Shown here piece after piece: positions 34,917 to 43,086 of a stretch of 64,000 bases of DNA. Source of the stretch: Pseudomonadota bacterium (GTDB lineage Bacteria > Pseudomonadota > Alphaproteobacteria > Acetobacterales > Acetobacteraceae). The DNA lies in the NCBI GenBank assembly GCA_021781835.1, contig JAJXWD010000001.1, positions 1 through 64,000 on the forward strand. The letters are read 5' to 3'. The notes under the pieces were generated by a model. It was not told the origin of the DNA. It worked only from the letters and a program-made list of their open reading frames with translations, and did no database searches. Made by a program: the position numbers and the translations under genes. The first letter of the stretch is position 1. Each line of letters starts with the position of its first letter.

Positions 34917-35873
34917 TTACTCCTCGAATATGGCGCCAAATAATTGTCTCGACGCCGCGCGCAAACCGGCGAGCGTGAGATCTTGCACATCGACCAGATG
35001 GAAATTTCGGCCAATCAAGGTGAGGGCACGGGCATAAAGCGGCGCCAAAGCTCCCTCGGCACCAAGCACAATGGGCGTGTTCTGTTCGCTTGCCGGGAAC
35101 ATGGCGTTCATTTCATGGCCAATCAAGAGCCCGGACAATCTTGCCGCGGCCTCGCTACCTTGCCGCCCTTTAAGCAAGCCCGCCGCGCGCACGGAAAAAA
35201 TCGCGCAGCTGAGCCGCCCGGCATGCTCAACCCCTTCCAGAACCGCTTCGGTGAAGGCCGGGGCGTCTGGGGAAAAGATCGTATGATTACCAATGACATG
35301 GCGTAAAACGGACTGCTTTGATAAAAGCGAAAACAATTCCCCTGTCATAACGGTTTGAAAACGCACGATCTTGCCTTGCTCAAAAGACACCCATTTGCAG
35401 TGGGTGCCAGGCAGCCCGACGCAGCCGGTGAAGCCGGGCTCTTGGGAGATAAACCCCGCGAGCTGCGTTTCCTCCCCCCTCATCACATCGGCATATTGCC
35501 CCTCGAGACGCGAAAGCCCCGGTAAAATACGGACATCAAGCCGCGCCGCCGTCACCTGGAGGGCGCGCGAAAAACATTCATCCGGCGTGGCTGGAACGGC
35601 AACATACCCCGCCTCGCGCCATCCGTTTCGGGCCCCCGCCATACCGCAAACCACAACGGGCAAAAGCTGTGTCTCGGGCCAAACAGCGCCGAGCCGCGTG
35701 AGGATCCGGCGCAAACTCGCTTCAAAATCAGCCGCGGAAAGCCCATCGGCGCCATCAGCGGAGGCCGCGTGGGCTAGCACGCGGCCTCCCTGCCCCAGCA
35801 ACCAGACACGTAGATTGCTGGTGCCCCAATCAACCACCGCCGCACGGCAGGAGAACAATGCAGACGTGGTCAT
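34917..35873 (-). CDS. dgoK: 2-dehydro-3-deoxygalactonokinase
   Basis: 318 residues of the DgoK family (ASKHA fold). VDWGTSNLRVWLL is the phosphate-1 loop; VVCGMAGARNGWREAGY, GFTGCVGLPGTHCKWV and TVMTGELFSLLS are the characteristic blocks. It phosphorylates 2-keto-3-deoxygalactonate for the adjacent aldolase. Its stop precedes the aldolase ATG by three bases; the porin gene ends seven bases upstream of its start, so all three could share one transcript. Confidence 0.94.
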   Translation of the reverse strand: MTTSALFSCRAAVVDWGTSNLRVWLLGQGGRVLAHAASADGADGLSAADFEASLRRILTRLGAVWPETQLLPVVVCGMAGARNGWREAGYVAVPATPDECFSRALQVTAARLDVRILPGLSRLEGQYADVMRGEETQLAGFISQEPGFTGCVGLPGTHCKWVSFEQGKIVRFQTVMTGELFSLLSKQSVLRHVIGNHTIFSPDAPAFTEAVLEGVEHAGRLSCAIFSVRAAGLLKGRQGSEAAARLSGLLIGHEMNAMFPASEQNTPIVLGAEGALAPLYARALTLIGRNFHLVDVQDLTLAGLRAASRQLFGAIFEE

Positions 35874-35879
35874 GGTGCT

Positions 35880-37088
35880 TTAAAATTTGATGGAAGCGCC
35901 GACAAAGCCAGCAAACTGATTATGCCCAGGCGCGGCAGGCGGGGAATAAATATCAGCTGAGAAATCGGCATGCCCACTGTTAACAACTTCGCCCGCCGTC
36001 GCATAGAGCAGCAAGTTTGGTGTGAAGGAATATTCACCACCGGCCGTGAACAGGCTGGCATTGCCTCCGTGGTCGTTGATGCTGGTATGATACCAGGCGC
36101 CACGCAAGGTGACATGCTGGCTGACGCTCCAAACCGCGCCAAGCCACCCCATATAAGCGCTGGTGGCGTAAACGGCCGCATAGGGCGAACCGGCCGAGCC
36201 TGGCGCATAGGGCGCGCCCGGATTTTGGATCGGCGTGCCGCCATCGGCTTGCGCGCCATTGGGCGCCGACAGCCCCTCGATACCCGCGAAAAACTCAACC
36301 GGCTGAAAGTTATACGTGGCGCCGGCGATCCATTCCTTGGATGCGGAGTAGAGATTTGTGTAATGGCCATGAGTATCTTGAACTTCATCATAGATGCCGT
36401 ACAAGCTCAAATCGCCAATGTCATACTCTCCCGAAACACCATAGGCATTTGACACCCGCGTGGAATAATATCCGGAGCCGTTGTCGAAAGCCGCCATCAA
36501 CCCAAGATGAAGCCCATACAGAGCTGGGCTGCGATACTCGACCATATCGGAAGCGCCGCCCCAGTTGCGGCCATAGACCAGGGTCGCCGTCGACATATTT
36601 TCTTGAATCATGGGATCAAAATTATAGACATCATTGTCTATGAACAGATCCTTGCCTAACATAATCGTTCCGAATTGCTGGTTTTTTAAACCGACATAGG
36701 CGCGACGGTTGAAAATTGAATTCGTCGATGAATTAAATGTGCCATTGGTGGCATTAAAGCCAGATTCGACCTTATATATCCCCGTTATATTATCGCCAAG
36801 TTTCGACGAACCATAGACACCAAACATGCTGGTGCCCCAATCATTTCCTCCAGCCTGCACAAGAGTTGTCTTGCCTGTCTGGCTGTTATATTGGGACAAA
36901 TCAACATTGCTGTCGAGCCGAAGGCCGGCATCAACGCGAAGATAGATATTGATGCTCGGTACGGGTCCGTTGCCTGGATATAAAGTTACATCGGCATGAG
37001 CGAGGCTTGTCATCGCGGCACCAGATAAAATCGTGGCCGCCATCAGTCGCCCCATGCGCACACGGCCTTGCATTCTGTGTTTAATCAC
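35880..37088 (-). CDS. Gram-negative general porin
   Basis: 402 residues. A signal peptide (about 1-32, ending AHA before DVTLYP) is followed by beta-strand repeats and the C-terminal FVGASIKF with terminal Phe, the BAM recognition signal. TLYPGNGPVPSINIYLRVDAGLR and RRAYVGLKNQQFGTIMLGKD are typical of Burkholderia/Neisseria-type trimeric porins. It probably lets the sugar across the outer membrane. Its promoter region holds the same palindromic box as the ABC operon. Confidence 0.92.
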   Translation of the reverse strand: MIKHRMQGRVRMGRLMAATILSGAAMTSLAHADVTLYPGNGPVPSINIYLRVDAGLRLDSNVDLSQYNSQTGKTTLVQAGGNDWGTSMFGVYGSSKLGDNITGIYKVESGFNATNGTFNSSTNSIFNRRAYVGLKNQQFGTIMLGKDLFIDNDVYNFDPMIQENMSTATLVYGRNWGGASDMVEYRSPALYGLHLGLMAAFDNGSGYYSTRVSNAYGVSGEYDIGDLSLYGIYDEVQDTHGHYTNLYSASKEWIAGATYNFQPVEFFAGIEGLSAPNGAQADGGTPIQNPGAPYAPGSAGSPYAAVYATSAYMGWLGAVWSVSQHVTLRGAWYHTSINDHGGNASLFTAGGEYSFTPNLLLYATAGEVVNSGHADFSADIYSPPAAPGHNQFAGFVGASIKF

Positions 37089-37303
37089 TAATATCCTCCC
37101 TTTTGTTTGAGTTTTGATCGCAGAATAACGTCATCATCATTCGCAACGAACGACTGATTTCTTCCCACTTCCATATCTGATTGACGCGAACAGATCGCGT
37201 GCTGATTAATTATTCATTTTACCTGTTATTCTAGCATACGTTTCCAACACCCTCGGACCCAATGGAGAGAACGAGATGAAAGACTGGTTACAAGAGCTGC
37301 AAA

Positions 37304-37326
37304 ATATATGTCAAATTCAATTTGAC
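37304..37326 (-). promoter_or_regulatory. Palindromic box and -35 element upstream of the porin
   Basis: GTCAAATT-C-AATTTGAC at 37310-37326 is a perfect 17-base palindrome. On the minus strand it runs on into ATATAT, giving ATTTGACATATAT, 13 bases identical to the promoter of the sugar ABC operon. It includes a TTGACA -35. The -10 is weak, as expected for an activated promoter. Confidence 0.55.
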
Positions 37327-37497
37327 CGCCCATTAATATCAAAAGAGCTATCACTGGCGCACTCCTGGCTCTGATCCGCCAAGAATCGTTCCCCGTTGAT
37401 GATACGAACGCCTGATCCATGGCCACAAATCATGATGGCGTTACTGACCATGGGGGCGTGATATCCATGTGAATATCAAACAGATGATTTTTAATAT

Positions 37498-37528
37498 TTG
37501 ACGATAAAGAGGCGAGATTTTCTATATA
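37498..37528 (+). promoter_or_regulatory. Promoter candidate for the FAH-family dehydratase gene
   Basis: TTGACG (37498-37503) and TATATA (37523-37528) with 19 bases between them (17 to the overlapping TCTATA), preceded by AATATT so that the core reads ATATTTGACG. It lies 179 bases ahead of the ATG at 37707. Confidence 0.4.
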
Positions 37529-37706
37529 TCGTCTCAGCGTTGTGAGTGATCTTCGTTACCCTCGAAAATCATGCGCGAAAACATGATTTGGGACAAAACA
37601 AGCCGATCAAGAAGGAACCATATTTCACCGTTTGATTCACCGCCGAAAACCATCACACGTAAAGCAATATTCCAAGCTTTCGTGAGAACAGATGACCTGA
37701 GGAACC

Positions 37707-38837
37707 ATGCCCAACGTAGAACGATTTTCGGAAATTTTTCCCAGCGATTGGCGAGACGGTATTTTTCTGGGCCGGTTCAATGGTCCTGACGGCCCCACTC
37801 CGGTTTTGATCGAACAGGGACGTGTCTATGACATGTTTGCCATTGCGCCAACGGTTTCACAACTGACCAATTTTTTGCCGGTAAAGTCTTCTGATGGCGT
37901 TTTTCTTGGACATGCTGATATGCTTGAGCCAGAGATTCTTTCTCCTGTTGATCTGCACTGCATAAAAGCCTGTGGCGTGACCTTTGCCGCATCGACGATT
38001 GAACGGGTGATTGAGGAGCATGCGCGAGGAAATCCAGAAAAATCCCTGTCTATCAGGAACAAGCTCGAAAAACGTCTTGGCGGATCTCTTAAAAATATTA
38101 TTCCGGGCTCTAAGGATGCCGAAAGCCTTAAAAACCTTCTCATTCATGATGGTCTTTGGTCGCAATATCTTGAAGTGGCCATCGGTCCTTACGCCGAGAT
38201 ATTCACCAAGGCGCCGGTTCTCTCGGCCATCGGCTTTGGCGGCCAGATCGGCGTGCGCTCCGATTCATGCTGGAACAACCCCGAACCTGAGATCGTTTTG
38301 ATTGTAAATGGGTTTGGTCAAGCCATCGGCGCCACCCTGGGCAACGATGTCAATCTGCGCGATCTGGAAGGGCGAAGCGCCTTGCTCCTGGGAAAAGCGA
38401 AGGACAACAACGCCTCTTGCGCCATTGGTCCCTTGATTCGTTTGTTCGACGATCACTTCACGATGAGCGATATCCGCCAGGCCGAGGTAACCTTGAAAAT
38501 CGATGGGGCCGATGGGTATCGCCTGGAAGGCTCATCGAACATGTCCGAAATCAGCCGGGACCCTCTCGAGCTGGTGAGGCAAACGCTGAGCGAACATAAC
38601 TACCCAGACGGGTTTGCCCTGTTTTTGGGAACATTGTTCACGCCCGTCCAGGACCGTGACATTCCAGGGGCTGGCTTTACCCACAAGACGGGTGATCTCG
38701 TCACCATCTCCTCCCAGAAACTGGGGACATTGCGAAACACGGTGGCCACATGCGATGCCGCGCCGCCATGGACAACCGGTATCGCCGCGTTTTATGAGAT
38801 CATCGCCAAACGCCAAACCGATCTGTTACTGCCATAG
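37707..38837 (+). CDS. 2-keto-3-deoxy-pentonate dehydratase-like, FAH family (XylX-like)
   Basis: 376 residues of fumarylacetoacetase fold. The metal and substrate blocks are WSQYLEVAIGPYAEIFTKAP, SCWNNPEPEIVLIVN (Glu ligands) and DVNLRDLEGRSALLLGKAKDNNASCAIGP, followed by GFALFLGTLFTPVQDRD. This is the pattern of Caulobacter XylX, 2-keto-3-deoxy-D-xylonate dehydratase. It would make alpha-ketoglutarate semialdehyde. The island then holds two unrelated enzymes for this step. GAGGA precedes the ATG. The 3-prime end overlaps dhaM by 12 bases on the opposite strand. Confidence 0.85.
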   Translation: MPNVERFSEIFPSDWRDGIFLGRFNGPDGPTPVLIEQGRVYDMFAIAPTVSQLTNFLPVKSSDGVFLGHADMLEPEILSPVDLHCIKACGVTFAASTIERVIEEHARGNPEKSLSIRNKLEKRLGGSLKNIIPGSKDAESLKNLLIHDGLWSQYLEVAIGPYAEIFTKAPVLSAIGFGGQIGVRSDSCWNNPEPEIVLIVNGFGQAIGATLGNDVNLRDLEGRSALLLGKAKDNNASCAIGPLIRLFDDHFTMSDIRQAEVTLKIDGADGYRLEGSSNMSEISRDPLELVRQTLSEHNYPDGFALFLGTLFTPVQDRDIPGAGFTHKTGDLVTISSQKLGTLRNTVATCDAAPPWTTGIAAFYEIIAKRQTDLLLP

Positions 38838-41066
38838 CGCCCGGATGGGCCCCAGACGCGCCGCGCCCATGGAGAGCTTTCTGATCCCCGCCGCCACCAG
38901 CTTGCGCGCCGCCCGCTCATCCCCCGCCGCCTCGCCGCAGACGGAAACCGGCCGCCCCGCCGCGTGGCGAACCACCCGGGCACAGAGGCCGATCACCACC
39001 TCGTTGGCCGGATCCGCGAAGGCCGCCAACTCCTGGTTACCGCGCTCGGCGGCCAGGGTGTATTGGGTGAGGTCGTTTGTGCCGATGGAAAAAAAATCGC
39101 ACACCGGCACAAGGTCTGGAATGGCCAGCGCGGCGGCGGGCACCTCCACCATGGCCCCCAGCGGCGGACAGGGCAAGCCGGTTTCCCGGCAAGCCGTTTC
39201 CAGCCACTGCCGGAGGGTCCGCATCTCCTCTGGGAAGGTGATCATCGGCACCATCACGCGCAGATCGTGCGCCGCTCCCGCGCGTAAAACGGCGCGCAGA
39301 TGGGTGGCGCAGAATTCGGGATGCTTCAGCAGCGCGCGGACGCCGCGCACGCCAAGGGCGGGATTTTCCTCCGGCGCCAGATGCAGGAAGGGCACGGGCT
39401 TGTCCGCCCCCGCATCCAAAAGCCGCACCGTGACCGGACGGCCCTTGAACGGGGCCAGCATGGCGCCGATGCGCGCGGCCTGTTCCTCTTCCGTGGGGCA
39501 ATCCAGACGGTCCAGAAACAGCATCTCCGTGCGCGCCAGGCCGATGCCATGAGCGCCTGATCGGGCGGCCAGAGCGGCATCCGCGGCGCCCGCCACATTT
39601 GCCCAGAATTCCAGCCCCGTGCCATCGGGCAGGGCGATGCTGGCCGGGCCGGCGCTGGCGGCCCGTGGCGGAGCGAAGGCCGCGCGGGTTTGCACATCCG
39701 GATCCGCGATCAGATCGCCGGTGGCGCCATCGAAAGCCACGGCTTCGGGGGGGGCCGCGAACGTGACGCCGCCCAGACAAGGCACCCCGGCGGCACGGAG
39801 CAAAATGGCGGCGTGGCTGGTGCGCCCGCCGCGCCGATCCAGCACACCAAGTATCTCGGGCGGCAGGGCGGCGGCCTCGGCGGCGCTCAGATCCTCCACC
39901 AGCAAAACGCATGGTTCCGTGGGCCAGGCGAGGCCGCCGCCGCCCAGCAATACGCGCAGCACCTCATCCCCCATCTCCCGCACATCGCGCCCTCGGGCGC
40001 GCAGATAGGCGTCCTCCAGCGCCTCGTAACCAGCAGCCGCCTGGGCGATGGCGCGGTGCCAGGCGGCGGCCGGGTGCAGACCATGCTCGAAAATACCCGC
40101 CTTGGCCGGCGCCAGGATGGCGGGGTCGGTTAGCAAGGCGGCCTGGGCACCCAGGATTAACCCTTCCCCCAAATGCGCCCGCACACGGGCGATGGCGGCC
40201 TGCAATGTCGCCCAGCCCCCCTCGGGCGCCTCATCGGGGGTGTCTGGAATGGGAGGCAGATGGCGCGCCGCCACCACCAGCCGGCCAGCGACGCGGCCAG
40301 GGGAAATGGGCACCGGCCCAGCGCCTGTTTGGGGTGCCGGCTCATGGGGCTGCGCGGCGGGAACCTCCGCCAGAATTGCGGCCAACGCCTCGGCCGCCTG
40401 CGCCGCCTGCGGCCCAGAGGCTTCGATCGTCACCACATCCCCTCCCTTGGCGCCCAGGGCCATCAGGCCGGTGAGGCTCTCCAGCCCCGCCACGCGGCCC
40501 TTGCAGGCAAGCCGCAGCGTGGCGTCGAAACCGGCGGCGATGGCCACGCAGCGCGCGGCAGGGCGCAGATGCAGCCCGTTCGGGTCACCCAGCGTTACCG
40601 CGCGGGTGAGGCTGGCCTGTATGGCGGGGACGGCGTTTTGTGCCTGCCCGCCCAGCGCGGAGAGCTTGGGGCGCAGGCCGGCCGCGGCTTCCGCCAGCAC
40701 CGCGGCCACCGGCAGCCCCGCGCTCGCGGCCACGCCGGCGGCCAACGCCCCTTCGACAAACGGGGCGGCGGCCAGATGCAACTTGGATTTCAGCGGCTCC
40801 TCCGCCAGATCCAGCGCCATTTCCGCGCTCAGCACCGCGCTGCCGATGTCCATCAGCACCACGATCTGTCCGCAGGCGCAAAGTGCCTCACCCGCTTCCA
40901 AAATGGCCAGCGAGTCCGTGCCCAGCTCGGCTTTATCTGGCCCCGCCCCCGCCGCCAGGGCAATGGGGAGGCGCGCGCCGGTCATTTGCCGCACCAAGGC
41001 TTCGGTGGCCTGGGCCAGGGCAAGGCTGTGCGAGACCAGAAGCAGGCCGGTCGGCAATCCATCCAT
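38826..41066 (-). CDS. dhaM: DhaM-type phosphotransferase: EIIA, HPr and complete enzyme I in one chain
   Basis: 746 residues. Domain 1 (about 1-135) is the DhaM EIIA domain with phospho-His13 (LLVSHSLALAQ). Domain 2 (about 150-235) is HPr with His166 (GLHLRPAA). Domain 3 (about 250-746) is enzyme I with His418 (GGRTSHAAI) and the complete PEP-binding C-terminal half (LARTEMLFLDR, FFSIGTNDLTQYTLAAERGN, VSVCGEAAGD). E. coli DhaM carries only the N-terminal part of enzyme I. This protein should take phosphate from PEP directly and pass it to DhaL. The start at 41066 has GGAG upstream. Confidence 0.93.
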   Translation of the reverse strand: MDGLPTGLLLVSHSLALAQATEALVRQMTGARLPIALAAGAGPDKAELGTDSLAILEAGEALCACGQIVVLMDIGSAVLSAEMALDLAEEPLKSKLHLAAAPFVEGALAAGVAASAGLPVAAVLAEAAAGLRPKLSALGGQAQNAVPAIQASLTRAVTLGDPNGLHLRPAARCVAIAAGFDATLRLACKGRVAGLESLTGLMALGAKGGDVVTIEASGPQAAQAAEALAAILAEVPAAQPHEPAPQTGAGPVPISPGRVAGRLVVAARHLPPIPDTPDEAPEGGWATLQAAIARVRAHLGEGLILGAQAALLTDPAILAPAKAGIFEHGLHPAAAWHRAIAQAAAGYEALEDAYLRARGRDVREMGDEVLRVLLGGGGLAWPTEPCVLLVEDLSAAEAAALPPEILGVLDRRGGRTSHAAILLRAAGVPCLGGVTFAAPPEAVAFDGATGDLIADPDVQTRAAFAPPRAASAGPASIALPDGTGLEFWANVAGAADAALAARSGAHGIGLARTEMLFLDRLDCPTEEEQAARIGAMLAPFKGRPVTVRLLDAGADKPVPFLHLAPEENPALGVRGVRALLKHPEFCATHLRAVLRAGAAHDLRVMVPMITFPEEMRTLRQWLETACRETGLPCPPLGAMVEVPAAALAIPDLVPVCDFFSIGTNDLTQYTLAAERGNQELAAFADPANEVVIGLCARVVRHAAGRPVSVCGEAAGDERAARKLVAAGIRKLSMGAARLGPIRALWQ

Positions 41067-41084
41067 GGTAAGCTCCCGAGCTGT

Positions 41085-41279
41085 TAGATCGATATTGGGT
41101 TGGAGTGAGTCGACAGACGCAAACCAGCCCAATGAAATCGATCCCTCAAACAAGAATAGGAAAATCAGTCACACGAGAGCGCGATGCGTTGTCACGCATC
41201 CGCGCCTGGCATGTTTTAACGATCAATTTCATTGGCTTAGCTTGCGTCTGTCGACTCAATCCAAACCAATATTGATCTA
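41085..41279. mobile_element. Miniature inverted-repeat element between dhaL and dhaM
   Basis: 41085-41143 and the reverse complement of 41221-41279 agree at 51 of 59 positions without gaps, both ending TAGATC. The element fills the gap between dhaL and dhaM and has no coding capacity. Its outer end CTAG at 41277-41280 supplies the dhaL stop codon TAG. Positions 41177-41279 recur at 56798-56900 with 92 of 103 bases identical. TA at both borders fits an IS630-type target duplication; that family assignment is inference. Confidence 0.8.
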
Positions 41280-41894
41280 GGCCGCGGCTTCCGCAAGCGC
41301 GGCGAGCAGCAAGGCCGCGGAGGTGGCGCCGGGGTCGGCATGGCCCGCCGAACGCTCCCCCAGATAAGAGGCTCGGCCCTTGCGGGCGACCATCGGCACG
41401 GTGGCCTCGGCGCCTTGCCGGGCGGCCTCGGCGGCGGCGCCGAGCGCGGCGGGGAGGGTGGCGGCCGCGCGGGCCGCCGCCACGGCTGGGGTGAGCGCGT
41501 CCAACATCGTTTTTTCACCCGGCAGGGCCTTGCCCCGCATGGCGATGCCATTGACGCCCGCCGCCAGCACCTCGGCCCAGGCCGCGACATCGAGCGTTGG
41601 CTTGCCGGCCGCGGCCTTGCCCATCTCCACGAACATCGAGCCGTAAAGCGGGCCAGAGGCACCGCCGACCGTGCCGATGAGGGTCATGCCCACGGTTTTG
41701 AACAAGGCGGCGGGGTCCGCGGGCGTGCCGAGCTTGGCGTTCACGGCATGAAAGCCACGGACCAGATTGGCGCCGTGATCGCCATCACCTATGGCGGCGT
41801 CAAGGTCGGAGAGATAGGCTTGGCGAGCGGCAATTAGTTCATCCGCGCGCTTGAGCCAGGAGCTCAGCACCGGCACGTCCAGAAGTTCAGACAT
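41277..41894 (-). CDS. dhaL: Dihydroxyacetone kinase subunit DhaL
   Basis: 205 residues, all-helical ADP-binding subunit. DAAIGDGDHGANL carries the Mg-binding Asp32, Asp37 and Asp39; GGASGPLYG and GHADPGATS are the other family signatures. DhaL holds ADP permanently, is phosphorylated by DhaM and phosphorylates dihydroxyacetone bound on DhaK. The protein is essentially full length, but its stop codon TAG is the end of the inverted-repeat element, so the last residues may have been altered by the insertion. Confidence 0.95.
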   Translation of the reverse strand: MSELLDVPVLSSWLKRADELIAARQAYLSDLDAAIGDGDHGANLVRGFHAVNAKLGTPADPAALFKTVGMTLIGTVGGASGPLYGSMFVEMGKAAAGKPTLDVAAWAEVLAAGVNGIAMRGKALPGEKTMLDALTPAVAAARAAATLPAALGAAAEAARQGAEATVPMVARKGRASYLGERSAGHADPGATSAALLLAALAEAAA

Positions 41895-41964
41895 TTTCCC
41901 TTGACCCGCTTGGTGAGAGTTTATCTTTTAACAGGGTTTTGCCACGGATTTTAGAAAAACCCGC

Positions 41965-42000
41965 GCACATGCCGCCTTTTCGTGAAAAGGTGGCATGTGC
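41965..42000. other. Strong hairpin between dhaK and dhaL
   Basis: GCACATGCCGCCTTTTC and its near-complement (16 of 17 pairs, two-base loop GT) lie between the dhaK stop (42015) and the dhaL start (41894). No T-run follows on the minus strand. It may stabilise or process the polycistronic mRNA. Confidence 0.65.
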
Positions 42001-42014
42001 AGAGCTTATGATCT

Positions 42015-43016
42015 TCAGCCACCCCAGCGTAAAGCCGGGGTGACCACGGGGGCGTCCCAGAAGCGCAGCATGTCCTCGTCCAGCTTCAGCAACGAGAGCG
42101 AGGTGCCCGCCATCTCCAGGCTGGTGATGTAGGGGCCAACCAGCGAACGCACGATCTCCACCCCATGCGCCTTGGCGATTTCCGCCGCCTTGCGGTAGAT
42201 GATGTAGAGTTCCACCAGCGGCGTGCCGCCCAGGCTATTCACGAACAACAGCGCCTTGTCGCCAGACTTGAAAGGCAGATCGGCGAGGATGGGCTCCATC
42301 AGCATCTCGGCGATCTTGTCGGCTTGTTCCATCTTGATGCGTTTGCGCCCAGGCTCGCCGTGAATGCCGACACCGAATTCGATCTCGTCATCCCCCAGCG
42401 TGAAGCTGGGCTTGCCCGCATGCGGCACCGTGCAGGGCGTCAGCGCCACGCCCATTGAGCGCACATTGGCGTTCACCCCGCGGCAGAGTTCCGCCACGGC
42501 GGCAAGGTCTAGCCCAGCCTCCGCCGCGCCGCCGCAAATTTTCTCCGCCAGCACCGTGCCGCCCACACCGCGCCGCCCGGCGGTATAGAGGCTGTCCTGC
42601 ACCGCCACGTCATCGTCGATGATGACGGCTTCGACCCGTACGCCTTCATCTTTGGCAAGATCGGCGGCCATTTCGAAATTCAGCACATCACCCGTGTAGT
42701 TTTTGACAATGTGCAAAACCCCCGCCCCGCCATCCACCGCCTTGGTGGCGGCAAGAATCTGGTCCGGCGTGGGGCTGGTGAACACAGCGCCCGGACACGC
42801 CGCATCCAACATGCCGTGCCCGACAAAGCCGCCATGCATCGGCTCATGGCCTGAACCGCCGCCGGAGAGCAGCGCCACCTTGCCCCGCACCGGCGCATCG
42901 GCACGGGTGATGAAATTTGGGTCGAACTGGATCTTCAGCAGGTGCGGATGCGCCGCCGCCATGCCAGCCAGCGCTTCCTCCACCACATTTTCCGGCGCGT
43001 TTATGAGTTTTTTCAT
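42015..43016 (-). CDS. dhaK: Dihydroxyacetone kinase subunit DhaK
   Basis: 333 residues. His219 (GVGIHGEPG) forms the hemiaminal with dihydroxyacetone; His57 (GSGHEP) and Asp110 (NYTGD) are the catalytic pair, aligned with E. coli His218, His56 and Asp109. It binds substrate for phosphorylation by DhaL-ADP/ATP. The start at 43016 ([12 protein letters not shown]) is the family-normal N-terminus. Downstream of glpF in the glycerol operon. Confidence 0.97.
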   Translation of the reverse strand: MKKLINAPENVVEEALAGMAAAHPHLLKIQFDPNFITRADAPVRGKVALLSGGGSGHEPMHGGFVGHGMLDAACPGAVFTSPTPDQILAATKAVDGGAGVLHIVKNYTGDVLNFEMAADLAKDEGVRVEAVIIDDDVAVQDSLYTAGRRGVGGTVLAEKICGGAAEAGLDLAAVAELCRGVNANVRSMGVALTPCTVPHAGKPSFTLGDDEIEFGVGIHGEPGRKRIKMEQADKIAEMLMEPILADLPFKSGDKALLFVNSLGGTPLVELYIIYRKAAEIAKAHGVEIVRSLVGPYITSLEMAGTSLSLLKLDEDMLRFWDAPVVTPALRWGG

Positions 43017-43086
43017 GCGATCCCCCTTATTATTCATTTGGAAAACGACAAGGAGCCAGAAACTCGTTTCCGGTCAAGCCGGCACT

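Larger units (their letters stand above)
37089..37706. other. Divergent regulatory region between porin and FAH-family gene
   Basis: 617 AT-rich bases with no gene that I can support. An open stretch of 32 codons from 37276 and another at 37226-37426 have no family features. The region contains the palindromic box at 37310-37326 and a promoter candidate at 37498-37528. It has the right position to control both the porin operon and the FAH-family gene. Confidence 0.55.

Noticed and set aside
37226-37426. Possible small genes in the porin/FAH divergent region (also ATG at 37276, 32 codons)
   Set aside because: They overlap the palindromic promoter box, lack convincing ribosome-binding sites and show no family features.
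41085-41279. Rho-independent terminator between dhaL and dhaM
   Set aside because: The 59-base arms are far longer than a terminator stem, there is no T-run, and related sequence occurs at 56.8 kb, so a mobile repeat explains it better.
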